The notes beneath the pieces were generated by a model that saw nothing but the letters and a program-made list of their open reading frames with translations, was not told the DNA's origin and did no database searches. This document shows positions 37,970 to 46,537 of a stretch of DNA of 64,000 bases, piece after piece. Source of the stretch: Peribacillus frigoritolerans_B. GTDB lineage: Bacteria; Bacillota; Bacilli; Bacillales; DSM-1321. The stretch's first letter is position 1; each line of letters starts with the position of its first letter. The stretch is taken from positions 62,001 through 126,000 of the forward strand of contig NZ_JBIWES010000001.1 of the NCBI RefSeq assembly GCF_044762665.1, given 5' to 3'. The position numbers and the translations under genes are program-made.

Positions 37970-38947
37970 TTACTATGGAGTCCGCCTAAACGTCCTGCAT
38001 AATAAATGCCATTATTAATTAACCAACCATTTTCATCTGTCACATTATGTATGAGGGCAATTTTACTAACCTCGTTTATGAAGGCATCAATCTTTCCATA
38101 CCACATCGTCGTATTAGCTTCTTTACCTGTTTCTTGCAAATAGGACTGTATGTCATAATCAATCCCTTGCATTAAATCATATATAGCTTGTCCTTTTAAA
38201 CGATCGCTTTCATATGTAGAGAGATTTTCATTATACCGTTTTAAAAATCTTCGTCGCATACTGTACTATTTCAGCATCAATAGAAGCATTTCCCTTAAGA
38301 AGCTACCACTTTATCTTGCTGACCTGTTACCTTGTTTAAAGTTTGGGTTCTTAGCCATTTCCTTTAATGCCGATAAACACTTATCGTGGAAGCTTCTCTC
38401 ATTTAAATAGCATAGTTCGTTATTATAAAATCCTATATAAAAAGCAGAACGTTATACCTCAACAAATGTTTCGATTCCCTTTGAATCATCTTTCGTAAAA
38501 GTACTTCCTTTTTTCCCTAATTCATTGATGATAAGTTGCATGCGCTCTTTATTTTGATAAAACTTTTGTTTCCTAACTGAATTGGGATATGTCTGTAATT
38601 TGATTCCAGTGAATATTACCAAGCTTATCAATTAGCTCACTATCACTCATTCTTAAGCTCTGCTATCGAGTTCTGTTGCTCCAATTGCTTCGTTTCAGCG
38701 CGTTTAATAATTGGAGCTGGGCGTTGTGAAAAATCTGCTATTTTAATCATTTTTCAAATGATAAGGTTTCATCAGCCTTTGAAGAATGTACAATTTCATC
38801 TTTTGGAATTTCTATGCCATCAGGTTTCATTTGTAATACATTATAAGGCGTTTTATCTGTTGCTATTTCTTCTTGTAACCCTCCTAATGATAGTGCCATT
38901 GTACTAATCCCAATTAACACTTGATTGAGTTTTATTTTTTTTCATAA
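37970..38947 (-). pseudogene. Collagenase (peptidase M9) N-terminal fragment, decayed
   Basis: Starts with AGAGGAGAG, 6 nt, then ATG at 38947 and, after a frameshift, a signal-like MKKIKLNQVLIGISTMALSLGG. Scattered frames give SDSELIDKLGNIHWNQITDI, YLNERSFHDKCLSALKEMAK, TGQQDKVVAS and GNASIDAEIVQYATKIFK. From 38259 the open frame reads YNENLSTYESDRLKGQAIYD, MQGIDYDIQSYLQ and NGIYYAGRLGGLHSNP. This is the order and wording I recall for the N-terminal M9 domain of Bacillus cereus type ColA. Homology stops at HSNP, well before the HExxH catalytic domain. At least four stops or shifts make it non-functional. Confidence 0.72.
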
Positions 38948-39480
38948 CAAGCTCTCCTCTGGTACTATATTGCTCTTCTGAAAATAACATATTATGTAAT
39001 AAAAACAATATAAAATTCCATATTTGTTAAAATTTTCTTATATAATTTGAACTCTTAGACACAATTTAGACCAAATCAGTACCCCTCTATGTTCTATTTT
39101 GTAAGAGAATGAGTAAGCTATCCTTACAAACACTGAGTTCCGTGGAGCTAATTTGAACCTACTAAGAAAAACGACATGGAAGCAGAGCTTTGGTCAGCAA
39201 GTAAATGGGGAGTAGATATGAGAACAATCATTCCATACAAGGTGTTGACTTGTCTGATAAAAGTTTTTCTGCTAGACAGTTGCTTTTGTTCTGGATTCTC
39301 AAAAAGTCACGTTTATTAAACCGCCTCTTAGATTAATTGTGGTCCAGCCAACAAAACTCGGAAAACATACGCTAAACGAATTTAAACCTAAAAAAAGGCG
39401 GTTGTTTCCTGTACGTTAAGGAACACCGACTTTTTAGTTGGCTTCTTCATGTAAAGTAATAGTTGAAGAAGAGATAGCAT
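38948..39480. other. Non-coding island DNA, no gene recognised
   Basis: About 530 bp of AT-rich sequence upstream of the collagenase fossil. It should contain that gene's former promoter. Short frames exist in both directions but none has a ribosome site plus recognisable content. Confidence 0.4.
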
Positions 39481-39489
39481 ATGCCTAAT

Positions 39490-39800
39490 GGTTTAATCCC
39501 TCATAATGATACTTTCCCAAAGTTTTTTAGTCGTTAAAAGCCTCTGCATTTTGTTCTTGTAGATGCCAACCTGACGTGTAAAAGTATTCATTAATTTTGA
39601 TTCGATCGGACATAACGCTAGGATTGGTAAGTCATTTATAGTTTTTAACATCTTTTTTAACAACCCTTGCCCCCGATAAACCTCATTTAAAGCAAATTGA
39701 TATAGCGAAATGCTATTGGATGTTTTTTTCTGTAAAATCGAAAAGCTCCTACTACTTGACCATCGACTATCGCCACAATCATTTGTTTTCTTCTTATAGC
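39490..39800 (-). pseudogene. GNAT acetyltransferase fragment, frameshifted
   Basis: On the minus strand, pieces in different frames read VAIVDGQVVGAFRFYRKK, then ISLYQFALNEVYRGQGLLKKMLKTI, then NTFTRQVGIYKNKMQ. The V.G.GLLKKML pattern corresponds to the acetyl-CoA binding motif (R/Q-x-x-G-x-G/A) of GNAT N-acetyltransferases. No start or intact frame remains. Confidence 0.5.
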
Positions 39801-39974
39801 TGCTCTAATTCTGAGGGGCAAAAAAACTCTTAAGAATAAACCCGCTGTTATTATGATCTAAATTGTTTTTGAAGAAGGATACGACTTATGGTGCATGGTT
39901 TATATCAGCTAATTCTATCTGCACCTTCCCCCCTTGAATCGTCTACACTTATCTGTAGTGAGTTAATTGCAGAC

Positions 39975-40045
39975 GATTCAACTTCTATTTTAAAACAAAC
40001 AAGACCGTAGACAAACTCAATTTTATCGAGTTTGTCTACGGTCTG
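39975..40045 (-). mobile_element. Solo IS1182-type end in inverted orientation
   Basis: Read on the minus strand from 40045: CAGACCGTAGACAAACTCG, a hairpin, then GTCTTGTTTGTTTTAAAAT. This parallels base for base the left end of the IS at 9257 (CAGACAGTAGACAAACTCG ... GTCTTTTTTATTTTAAAAT) for about 65 bp. The rest of that IS is missing. It forms the right-hand inverted terminus of the island. Confidence 0.8.
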
Positions 40046-40073
40046 AATCGGACTTATTTTTAAGAGCCCGATT
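40046..40073 (+). repeat. Right copy of the 28-bp island-flanking repeat
   Basis: 26 of 28 bases match 9229-9256 in the same orientation. It ends 2 bp before the yqhO stop codon, so together with the left copy it marks the original yqhP-yqhO junction. Confidence 0.85.
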
Positions 40074-40074
40074 T

Positions 40075-40956
40075 TTAATAAGTCCATTTTTTAAGGAATT
40101 CTTTCGTGCACTGCCTGCCCCTATTGATCAATTCACCCTTTTTTTCATCATTCAGGTTGAAATCCATTGCAGAAATTCCCTTCATCGGGATAAATACAAT
40201 GTTATGGACGTGTTTCTTGGAAATATACCGTGCATCGTGGGCATCTTTCATCGTTTTGAATAGTGCGGAGAACAATTCAACCGCATTATCCACCTCATGC
40301 GGTTTCCATATCTCATCGACGCTTAACCGCAAGCCAATGACCGGTCTTTCCTTTCTTACATGATCTGAATTGAATAACCACATTGGAAAATTGCTTAACA
40401 CACCTCCATCAACAAAAAGGAACTTGCTTTTTCCGACATTAAGTTTGACTGGCTCAAAGAAATAAGGAATGCTACAACTCATTCTTACTGCCTTAGCCAC
40501 TGGAAAAGCGCCCGGATCTATTCCATAATTCGGTAAATCATCAGGCAGTACGACCAATTTCCCATTTGAAATGTCAGAGGTTATGATACGGAGTGATTTC
40601 GGTCGAACATCCTTAAAGGTGATTACATTCCTTTCGGCAAGTTTACCGGCGACCCAGGCTTCCAAAGCGTTGCCTTTATAAAGGCCCAGTTTCCAGTATA
40701 AAAGGAGCCATTTGGCAAATGGGATAGGCAAAAGACCACGCCTTTTATCCAGCAGGCCGCTTAAATCTATATCAAGAAAAAGCTTTTCCATTTCTTTTCC
40801 CGTGTACCCAGCTGCTACGAAAGCTGCAATGATGGATCCTGCACTCGTACCTGCTGTTCGATGGAATACAAATCCCTTTTCTTCTAATTCCTGCAGGGCT
40901 CCCACTAAACCATAGCCTTTAATCCCGCCTCCGGAAAAAACGCCGTCAATAATCAT
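40075..40956 (-). CDS. yqhO: Patatin-like phospholipase YqhO
   Basis: 293 aa patatin-family serine hydrolase. Oxyanion-hole glycine motif GVFSGGGIKGYG (residues 5-16), nucleophile elbow GTSAGS (near 38-43) and catalytic Asp in FVDGGVLSNFP (near 177-187) form the Ser-Asp dyad. The family acts on acyl esters of lipids. It belongs to the core neighbourhood and was separated from yqhP by the 30.8-kb island. In B. subtilis mntR is nearby; it is not seen in this window. Confidence 0.93.
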   Translation of the reverse strand: MIIDGVFSGGGIKGYGLVGALQELEEKGFVFHRTAGTSAGSIIAAFVAAGYTGKEMEKLFLDIDLSGLLDKRRGLLPIPFAKWLLLYWKLGLYKGNALEAWVAGKLAERNVITFKDVRPKSLRIITSDISNGKLVVLPDDLPNYGIDPGAFPVAKAVRMSCSIPYFFEPVKLNVGKSKFLFVDGGVLSNFPMWLFNSDHVRKERPVIGLRLSVDEIWKPHEVDNAVELFSALFKTMKDAHDARYISKKHVHNIVFIPMKGISAMDFNLNDEKKGELINRGRQCTKEFLKKWTY

Positions 40957-41040
40957 AGCTGCCCTCCCCTAATCCGGTCTTTACATTTCTAAGCAGGATT
41001 AGAGCGATTTATGACAGTTTTAAGAAGAATTTGCCTTGAT

Positions 41041-42066
41041 TCAGGTAAAATACTGAATTTCCGCTTTCGGGAAGAATTCCGCAATATACCCACGAATGGT
41101 CGTTTCCAGTTCTGCGGCTTCTTCTTTTTGATAAACATATTTACCAATTCCATATCGGCCCCATTTATATTTACGCTTCGTTTCATCCAGTTCCAATTTT
41201 GTTTTCGGGTAGTTTTTTTGAATCACTTTTTTTGCTGGACCAGTAAACCGATGCTGGATTAATTCGAAAGTCAAGTCAGGGATATCCACCCCTTTTAAAG
41301 CCTCACTCAACCGTTCGAATAATTCATGGTAGCCCTCCTTCCATTCTTCATGACGGTATATTGGAGCAACGATAAAACCCAGGGGATATCCGGCACCTGC
41401 CACTTTACGTGCCGCTTCCATCCGTTCTTCGAAGCTTGAAGTCCCGGGTTCGAAATTCTTTATCACATAACGTGAATTTATACTGAAGCGAAATCTCGTT
41501 TTTCCATTATGTTCAGCATCCAACAGATGGTCGACATGATGGAATTTAGTGACGAACCTTAGAACCCCATATTCACTTTTCCCAAAATACTCTATGGCCC
41601 TTTTTAACGAATGTGTCAAATGATCAATTCCGACGATGTCCGATGTACAGGCTGCCTCAAAACGAGTAATTTCAGGCTTTCTCTCATTTATATATTTTTC
41701 GGCTGCCTCGAAAATCTCGTCAAGATTCACATATGTCCGAATATATGGCTTTGATCCGAGTGTCGTCTGTAAATAACAATAGTGACAATGCCCCATGCAC
41801 CCTGTGGCAAGAGGGATGGCATATTCAGCAGATGGCTTTGAAGAATCGAATTTCAATGTTTTTCTGATACCTACCACGAGCGTCGATTTGGCGACACGAT
41901 ATTTTTGCAGATCATTTTCTCCAGGAAGATCCCTAATTTGGTTATGCGATGTGGTCTCACGGATTTCAATGTTCAAACCTTCGAAATTCTTTTTCAATTC
42001 CCGACCGAGCGGGTATTCCAGTGCCCTGGGCTCGATATAAACTAACTGTGGCATAAATGGTTTCAT
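41041..42066 (-). CDS. splB: Spore photoproduct lyase
   Basis: 341 aa radical-SAM enzyme that reverses the UV-induced spore photoproduct in DNA during germination. The radical-SAM cluster motif CMGHCHYC (C-x3-C-x2-C) is near residue 90. The conserved catalytic-path Cys lies in FEAACTSDIVGIDHLTHSLKR. The C-terminus KRKYKWGRYGIGKYVYQKEE is typical. The ATG at 42066 is preceded by GGAG at 6 nt; the in-frame start at 42078 overlaps that site. The B. subtilis protein is 342 aa. splA is not present upstream. Confidence 0.96.
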   Translation of the reverse strand: MKPFMPQLVYIEPRALEYPLGRELKKNFEGLNIEIRETTSHNQIRDLPGENDLQKYRVAKSTLVVGIRKTLKFDSSKPSAEYAIPLATGCMGHCHYCYLQTTLGSKPYIRTYVNLDEIFEAAEKYINERKPEITRFEAACTSDIVGIDHLTHSLKRAIEYFGKSEYGVLRFVTKFHHVDHLLDAEHNGKTRFRFSINSRYVIKNFEPGTSSFEERMEAARKVAGAGYPLGFIVAPIYRHEEWKEGYHELFERLSEALKGVDIPDLTFELIQHRFTGPAKKVIQKNYPKTKLELDETKRKYKWGRYGIGKYVYQKEEAAELETTIRGYIAEFFPKAEIQYFT

Positions 42067-42203
42067 TTCGATCTCCATTCTTTTTTCGATTTGTTCATAC
42101 TTTCAATCGAACTACACAATCTAATTCATAAGGATAGGTTTTCTTTATTCTTTTATCCTCATGATTGTTTTTACTTGGAAATTCAAAATGAAGGAGATGC
42201 GAT

Positions 42204-42389
42204 ATGACTAATAAACGAGAATTCTTGACAAATGGAATGGGGAAACAAACGATCACCGTCCAAACGGATAATAAATTTCCAAATCCAAGGAATATACCTG
42301 GAGACTCGGTCGATAAATTTTCGGTATTAAAAGATGGCAACCAATATCTAGCCGAAAAGGAAATAGGGCAGCAAAATGAAAATGGTTGA
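42204..42389 (+). CDS. Small protein of unknown function
   Basis: 61 aa, hydrophilic, no membrane segment and no cysteine (MTNKREFLTNGMGKQTITVQ...). A strong ribosome site (AAGGAGATGCGAT-ATG) and an immediate terminator hairpin downstream indicate a real monocistronic gene. It lies between divergent splB and nrdJ. I do not recognise the family. Asn/Gln/Asp/Gly richness is compatible with a small spore or stationary-phase protein, but that is only a guess. Confidence 0.7.
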   Translation: MTNKREFLTNGMGKQTITVQTDNKFPNPRNIPGDSVDKFSVLKDGNQYLAEKEIGQQNENG

Positions 42390-42402
42390 TTGAACACGAA
42401 AA

Positions 42403-42440
42403 GAAGACCGAATTTACGATGATTCGGTCTTCTCTATTGG
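42403..42440 (+). terminator. Terminator of the small unknown gene
   Basis: Hairpin AAGACCGAAT/ATTCGGTCTT with a short loop, followed by CTCTATTGG. It sits 14 bp after the stop. Confidence 0.65.
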
Positions 42441-42486
42441 TATTTAATTGAACAGACTGTCACTACCCTGCATTTATGACTCTAAA

Positions 42487-42522
42487 AAAAGCCGTTAAGA
42501 TAGCTTTTCAGCATACTTAACG
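42487..42522 (-). terminator. nrdJ terminator
   Basis: On the minus strand CGTTAAG ... CTTAACG pairs, and GGCTTTTTTTAG follows, about 20 bp after the nrdJ stop. Confidence 0.7.
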
Positions 42523-42539
42523 ACTTCCTTTCGATCAGC

Positions 42540-45110
42540 TTATAGCCCGCATTTCAATTGCGCTCCGCAATTCGTGCAAGTATTGCATCCGCCCATTTCC
42601 TGAACTTCACCTTTACGGCATACCGGGCAAGTGTTACCCACTTCCGAACCAATCGTAACATTCGTCGAACGCAGCTCATTAATCGTATCGACCAATACAA
42701 CTTTTTTCTTTTCTTCCACATCTGTCAATTCATCCATTTCAAGCTGCTCGTCCATTTGGTTTTCTTCCGCTTTGAGCGTAAGGACCTGACTGTCACGACT
42801 GCCATCCACATATACCGTACCGCCTTTTGCTCCGCCTTTGTATAGACGTTCATATACCTTTTCAACTTGTTCGACAGTATATCCTTTTGGAGCATTGACC
42901 GTCTTGCTGATTGAGCTGTCAATCCAGCGTTGGATGATGCATTGAACATCAGCATGTGCTTCCGGAGCTAATTCCATAGCGGAAATGAACCATTTTGGAA
43001 GCTCTTCTGTATCGGCTTCTGGATGGCGGTCCAAGTATTCCTGTACAATGTCAGCCTTAACTTCAATGAATTTACCAAGACGGCCGCTGCGGAAATACGT
43101 GAAGGAGAAATATGGTTCAAGACCTGTTGATACCCCAACCATCGTTCCTGTGCTTCCCGTAGGAGCCACTGTCAATAAATGAGAGTTACGGATCCCATGT
43201 GCAGCAACACTTTCCCTGATATCTTCCGGCATTTTTTCCATAAATCCGGTTTGTGTGAAACGTGTTCTAAGCTCATTGGTTTCTTTGTCCGTTGACCCGA
43301 TCAGGAACGGGAAACTGCCTTTTTCTTTAGCAAGCTCCACGGAAGCCCTGTAAGCTGTAGTCGCAATCGTTTCAAACACCTTGTCCACAAGGATATTTCC
43401 TTCTTCAGAGCCATATTCCGTTTCACAGTAGATCAACAGGTCATGCAGACCCATTACACCAAGTCCAACCCGTCGCTCTCCCAGTGCCTGTTTTTTGTTT
43501 TCATCCAAGAAATAAGGAGTTGCGTCAATGACATTGTCCTGCATGCGCACACCGACTTCAACTGTCTGCTTAAGTTTCTCGAAATTAACCGTTTTGCTAT
43601 CTTTATCAGCCATTTCAGCCAGATTGACAGCCGCAAGGTTACATACTGAATATGGGGCCAATGGCTGTTCTCCACAAGGGTTCGTGGCAACGACCTGTTG
43701 ACCATATGCTTTGGCATTCGTCATTTCATTAGCATTATCGATAAAGAAAATACCTGGTTCGGCAGAATATGTTGCACAAATGTTTATTAAGTTCCAAAGC
43801 TCTTTAGCGCGGATTTTACGGTAAACACGGACTTTATGACCCATTTTCTCCCATTCGCGAACATCACCGACATTATGCCATTCTTCATTGTAAATGGCCA
43901 TTTCTTCGGCAGTATAGCTTTCAACATCAGGAAAACGCAATTCATATTCCGCATCTTGTTCCGCTGCTTCCATAAATTCCTTAGTCAGGCAAATAGAGAT
44001 ATTGGCTCCGGTCAGGAAATCTGAATTATGGACACTGTACGTTCCACCTGTACGGATCTTTTCCTCGGCATCCCTAATGATTTTTTCGCTGAACCCACCT
44101 TGGCCAGGAATCTCCTTATAATTGATGATCCCTTGATACATAGCCGTTTCCTGTTCCGTGTGCGGCGTGAATTTCAATTTATCCGTCGCATATTTCTTGA
44201 TGGCTTCATCTTTAGTGTTTTCCACTAGGTAACGCAGGATCCTTGGATTTTGCATTTTGGAAATGATGAACTCTGCAATATCAGGATGCCAATCAGCAAG
44301 CATGATCATTTGCGCGCCTCGTCTGCTACCGCCCTGTTCAACAAGATGCGTCAGTTTTGCAATATCGTCAAGCCATGACACTGAACCCGAGGATTTTCCA
44401 TTTACCCCTTTTGCCAGAGTGTTTCTTGGACGAAGTGTCGATCCGTTCGTACCCACTCCGCCGCCGCGGCTCATGATTTCCATCACTTGTTTCCTATGTT
44501 CTGAAATACCTTCGCGTGAATCCGGTACGAATGGCATTACATAGCAATTGAAATAAGTAACATCCGTATTGGAACCCGCACCGTATAATACTCGGCCTGC
44601 CGGGACGAAATTAAGGTTCTTTAATTCTTCATAGAATTTATTGAACCATTCCGTCCTTTTTTCTTCCGTGGTTTCCACTGATGCCAATCCCGTTGCATTA
44701 CGTTTCGCAATTTGTTCATAGTATATTTCAAGCGGCTTTTCGATTATATCCAGCGGACGGTTTACAATTCCCGTCTCCATTTCCTCCGGATTATCCAATA
44801 CGCCACGGAATTCTTCATCCACCAATACCTTGGCTTTTTTGGTTTCCCAATCAATTTCAACGATGTAACCGAGACCCCTTGCCGGGAATTTCGGATCTTC
44901 CTTAATCGTCAAAACGACGAAATCGCCTGCCGAGAGTGTGATTTTTTCAGTATCCTTAAAAGAATAGCGGTCAAGCATGACTAGACGGGACACTCCCTTA
45001 TGCGCCATTTTCATATCAGCAGTTACAGGGTGAACCTGGGGAAATAAAGAAATATCCTTATTCAACCTTTCTAGATCAACCTTTAAAGCTTCTTTTATTA
45101 CAACCGACAT
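42540..45110 (-). CDS. nrdJ: Adenosylcobalamin-dependent (class II) ribonucleotide reductase
   Basis: 856 aa. Reduces ribonucleotides using coenzyme B12. Seen: FNCYVMPFVPDSREGISEHR near 187-206, the active-site stretch NPCGEQPLAPYSVCNLAAVNLA near 478-499, PTGSTGTMVGVSTGLEPYFSFTY near 650-672, and a C-terminal Cys-rich tail (CPVCRKGEV ... CNTCTNCGAQLKCGL) for redox relay or zinc binding. AGGAGAGGG precedes the ATG. The gene stands alone behind tandem NrdR boxes. I see no cobalamin riboswitch in the leader. Confidence 0.95.
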   Translation of the reverse strand: MSVVIKEALKVDLERLNKDISLFPQVHPVTADMKMAHKGVSRLVMLDRYSFKDTEKITLSAGDFVVLTIKEDPKFPARGLGYIVEIDWETKKAKVLVDEEFRGVLDNPEEMETGIVNRPLDIIEKPLEIYYEQIAKRNATGLASVETTEEKRTEWFNKFYEELKNLNFVPAGRVLYGAGSNTDVTYFNCYVMPFVPDSREGISEHRKQVMEIMSRGGGVGTNGSTLRPRNTLAKGVNGKSSGSVSWLDDIAKLTHLVEQGGSRRGAQMIMLADWHPDIAEFIISKMQNPRILRYLVENTKDEAIKKYATDKLKFTPHTEQETAMYQGIINYKEIPGQGGFSEKIIRDAEEKIRTGGTYSVHNSDFLTGANISICLTKEFMEAAEQDAEYELRFPDVESYTAEEMAIYNEEWHNVGDVREWEKMGHKVRVYRKIRAKELWNLINICATYSAEPGIFFIDNANEMTNAKAYGQQVVATNPCGEQPLAPYSVCNLAAVNLAEMADKDSKTVNFEKLKQTVEVGVRMQDNVIDATPYFLDENKKQALGERRVGLGVMGLHDLLIYCETEYGSEEGNILVDKVFETIATTAYRASVELAKEKGSFPFLIGSTDKETNELRTRFTQTGFMEKMPEDIRESVAAHGIRNSHLLTVAPTGSTGTMVGVSTGLEPYFSFTYFRSGRLGKFIEVKADIVQEYLDRHPEADTEELPKWFISAMELAPEAHADVQCIIQRWIDSSISKTVNAPKGYTVEQVEKVYERLYKGGAKGGTVYVDGSRDSQVLTLKAEENQMDEQLEMDELTDVEEKKKVVLVDTINELRSTNVTIGSEVGNTCPVCRKGEVQEMGGCNTCTNCGAQLKCGL

Positions 45111-45228
45111 AATTCCCTCTCCTTTATATGTTTCAAGATCCGTTCTTGCTGCCGCAAAAATCCTTATGTAACCTTACATGTCCGTTTCGCTTAACAAGTA
45201 CCCTAAATTTATCATAGCGAAACTCAAA

Positions 45229-45277
45229 AATCAATATATAGTGTCGCATTAAATATTTCAACTACTATATATTGTGT
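45229..45277 (-). promoter_or_regulatory. Tandem NrdR boxes overlapping the nrdJ promoter
   Basis: Two 16-bp boxes, 45229-45244 and 45262-45277, each match 14 of 16 positions of the NrdR consensus acaCwAtATaTwGtgt. Their starts are 33 bp apart, about three helical turns. A promoter on the minus strand fits between them: -35 TTGAAA (45256-45261), 17-bp spacer, -10 TATATT (45233-45238). The -10 lies inside the gene-proximal box, so NrdR binding would block RNA polymerase. Confidence 0.85.
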
Positions 45278-45498
45278 TTGTTTTGAATAACTTTTAATTT
45301 TGTCAAACGTTAAATCAATTAATATAGTTAGCAAAAGGGAGGAAAATGTCGATTAACGATATTTTTTCATCAGATTTCAATTAATTTGGACCTTGCTTTT
45401 TCCCCATCCCTTTCAGGGCTTATCCCTGCAAGGGATGTGTTATTTGGTCAAACAAATCTGAAAAAACTTTTTTATTATCCACTCTAATTATGCTTCCT

Positions 45499-46335
45499 CT
45501 ATCTCATGAAATTCCATTCATCGCTTTCATATTTGCTTTCTGCAATGGCCTTCACTTCCAGCAATTGCTTTTCGGTGAGGACGTATGGCTCTAAATCAAT
45601 CGAAAGTCCTTCGGCAAAACCTTTTTCAAAAGCTTCTTTCGCTTCAGGGATGGTAATCTTTCTCCCGGCAATGTCATTTATGGCCACAGCTTTGTTTTTT
45701 AGGTTTTTTTGCATTCTTTCTTTAACCCTGTCATTTGAGAATTTAAATACGCTAAAGAGCTTATCATCATCAAGTTCAAGCAAAATGGACCCGTGCTGAA
45801 GGATGACGCCTTTTTGCCTGGTTTGAGCGCTGCCAGCGACCTTCCTGCCCTCAACGACCAGTTCATACCAGCTTGGAGCATCAAAACAAACGGAAGACCT
45901 GGGCGATTTTAAAGCCGCTTTTTCCTGATCGCTTCGAGGCACGGCAAAATAAGCATCCAATCCCAGATTCCTGAACCCCATTAATATCCCTTCAGAAATG
46001 ACACGATATGCTTCAGTAACGGTAGTTGGCATTCCCGGATAGGATTCTGGAACGATTACGCTATAAGTCAATTCATGCTCGTGGAGTACCGCTCGTCCTC
46101 CTGTTGGCCTGCGAACAAAACCAAGGCCCTGCCTTTTGACCTCTTCCATATCAATTTCGGCTTCTGCCTTTTGAAAATAACCGATCGACAATGTCGCTGG
46201 ATCCCAGCCGTAAAAGCGTATGATTGGCGGAATTTCCCCTTTGCTTTGCCAGTTTAACAGCGCTTCGTCCAGCGCCATGTTAAAAGCCGGTGAACAATAC
46301 CCCGAATCTATAAAACCCCATTTTTCTTTAGTCAT
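45499..46335 (-). CDS. lipM: Octanoyl-[GcvH]:protein N-octanoyltransferase LipM
   Basis: 278 aa from the ATG at 46335 (GAGGGG at 6 nt), equal to B. subtilis LipM; the in-frame upstream start at 46368 lacks support. Transfers octanoate from acyl-ACP to GcvH in lipoate synthesis. Seen: DSGYCSPAFNMALDEALL at the N-terminus, RPTGGRAVLHEHELTYSV, the catalytic Cys in SSVCFDAPSWYELVV and the Lys in GRKVAGSAQTRQKG. The link to the nearby glycine-cleavage genes is functional, since GcvH is the acceptor. Confidence 0.95.
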   Translation of the reverse strand: MTKEKWGFIDSGYCSPAFNMALDEALLNWQSKGEIPPIIRFYGWDPATLSIGYFQKAEAEIDMEEVKRQGLGFVRRPTGGRAVLHEHELTYSVIVPESYPGMPTTVTEAYRVISEGILMGFRNLGLDAYFAVPRSDQEKAALKSPRSSVCFDAPSWYELVVEGRKVAGSAQTRQKGVILQHGSILLELDDDKLFSVFKFSNDRVKERMQKNLKNKAVAINDIAGRKITIPEAKEAFEKGFAEGLSIDLEPYVLTEKQLLEVKAIAESKYESDEWNFMR

Positions 46336-46537
46336 CTTTACCCCTCGTTTCGATAGACTGTTTTTCAATCCCTCACAAAAAACTCACATGTAGTAGTTTA
46401 ACAGACTTTAACACTCTAAAAAAGAAAGTGCTATCAAGTCATGAAGAATTTTGATGAAAATTCTTTTTGATTATTGGGTAAAGCAATTATATAATAAAGA
46501 TTGTCTGTATTCGTTAAGGTAGAAGGGAGTTTTATGT

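Noticed and set aside
36619..38259. 546-aa MFS protein with a novel N-terminal domain
   Set aside because: The N-terminal part is a collagenase fragment that continues upstream in other frames. The 38259 start lacks a ribosome site, while AAGGAG precedes the internal ATG at 37866.
45111..45228. Cobalamin riboswitch in the nrdJ leader
   Set aside because: No B12-box-like GCCACTG or paired structure is seen. The leader is short and AT-rich, and the NrdR boxes explain the regulation better.
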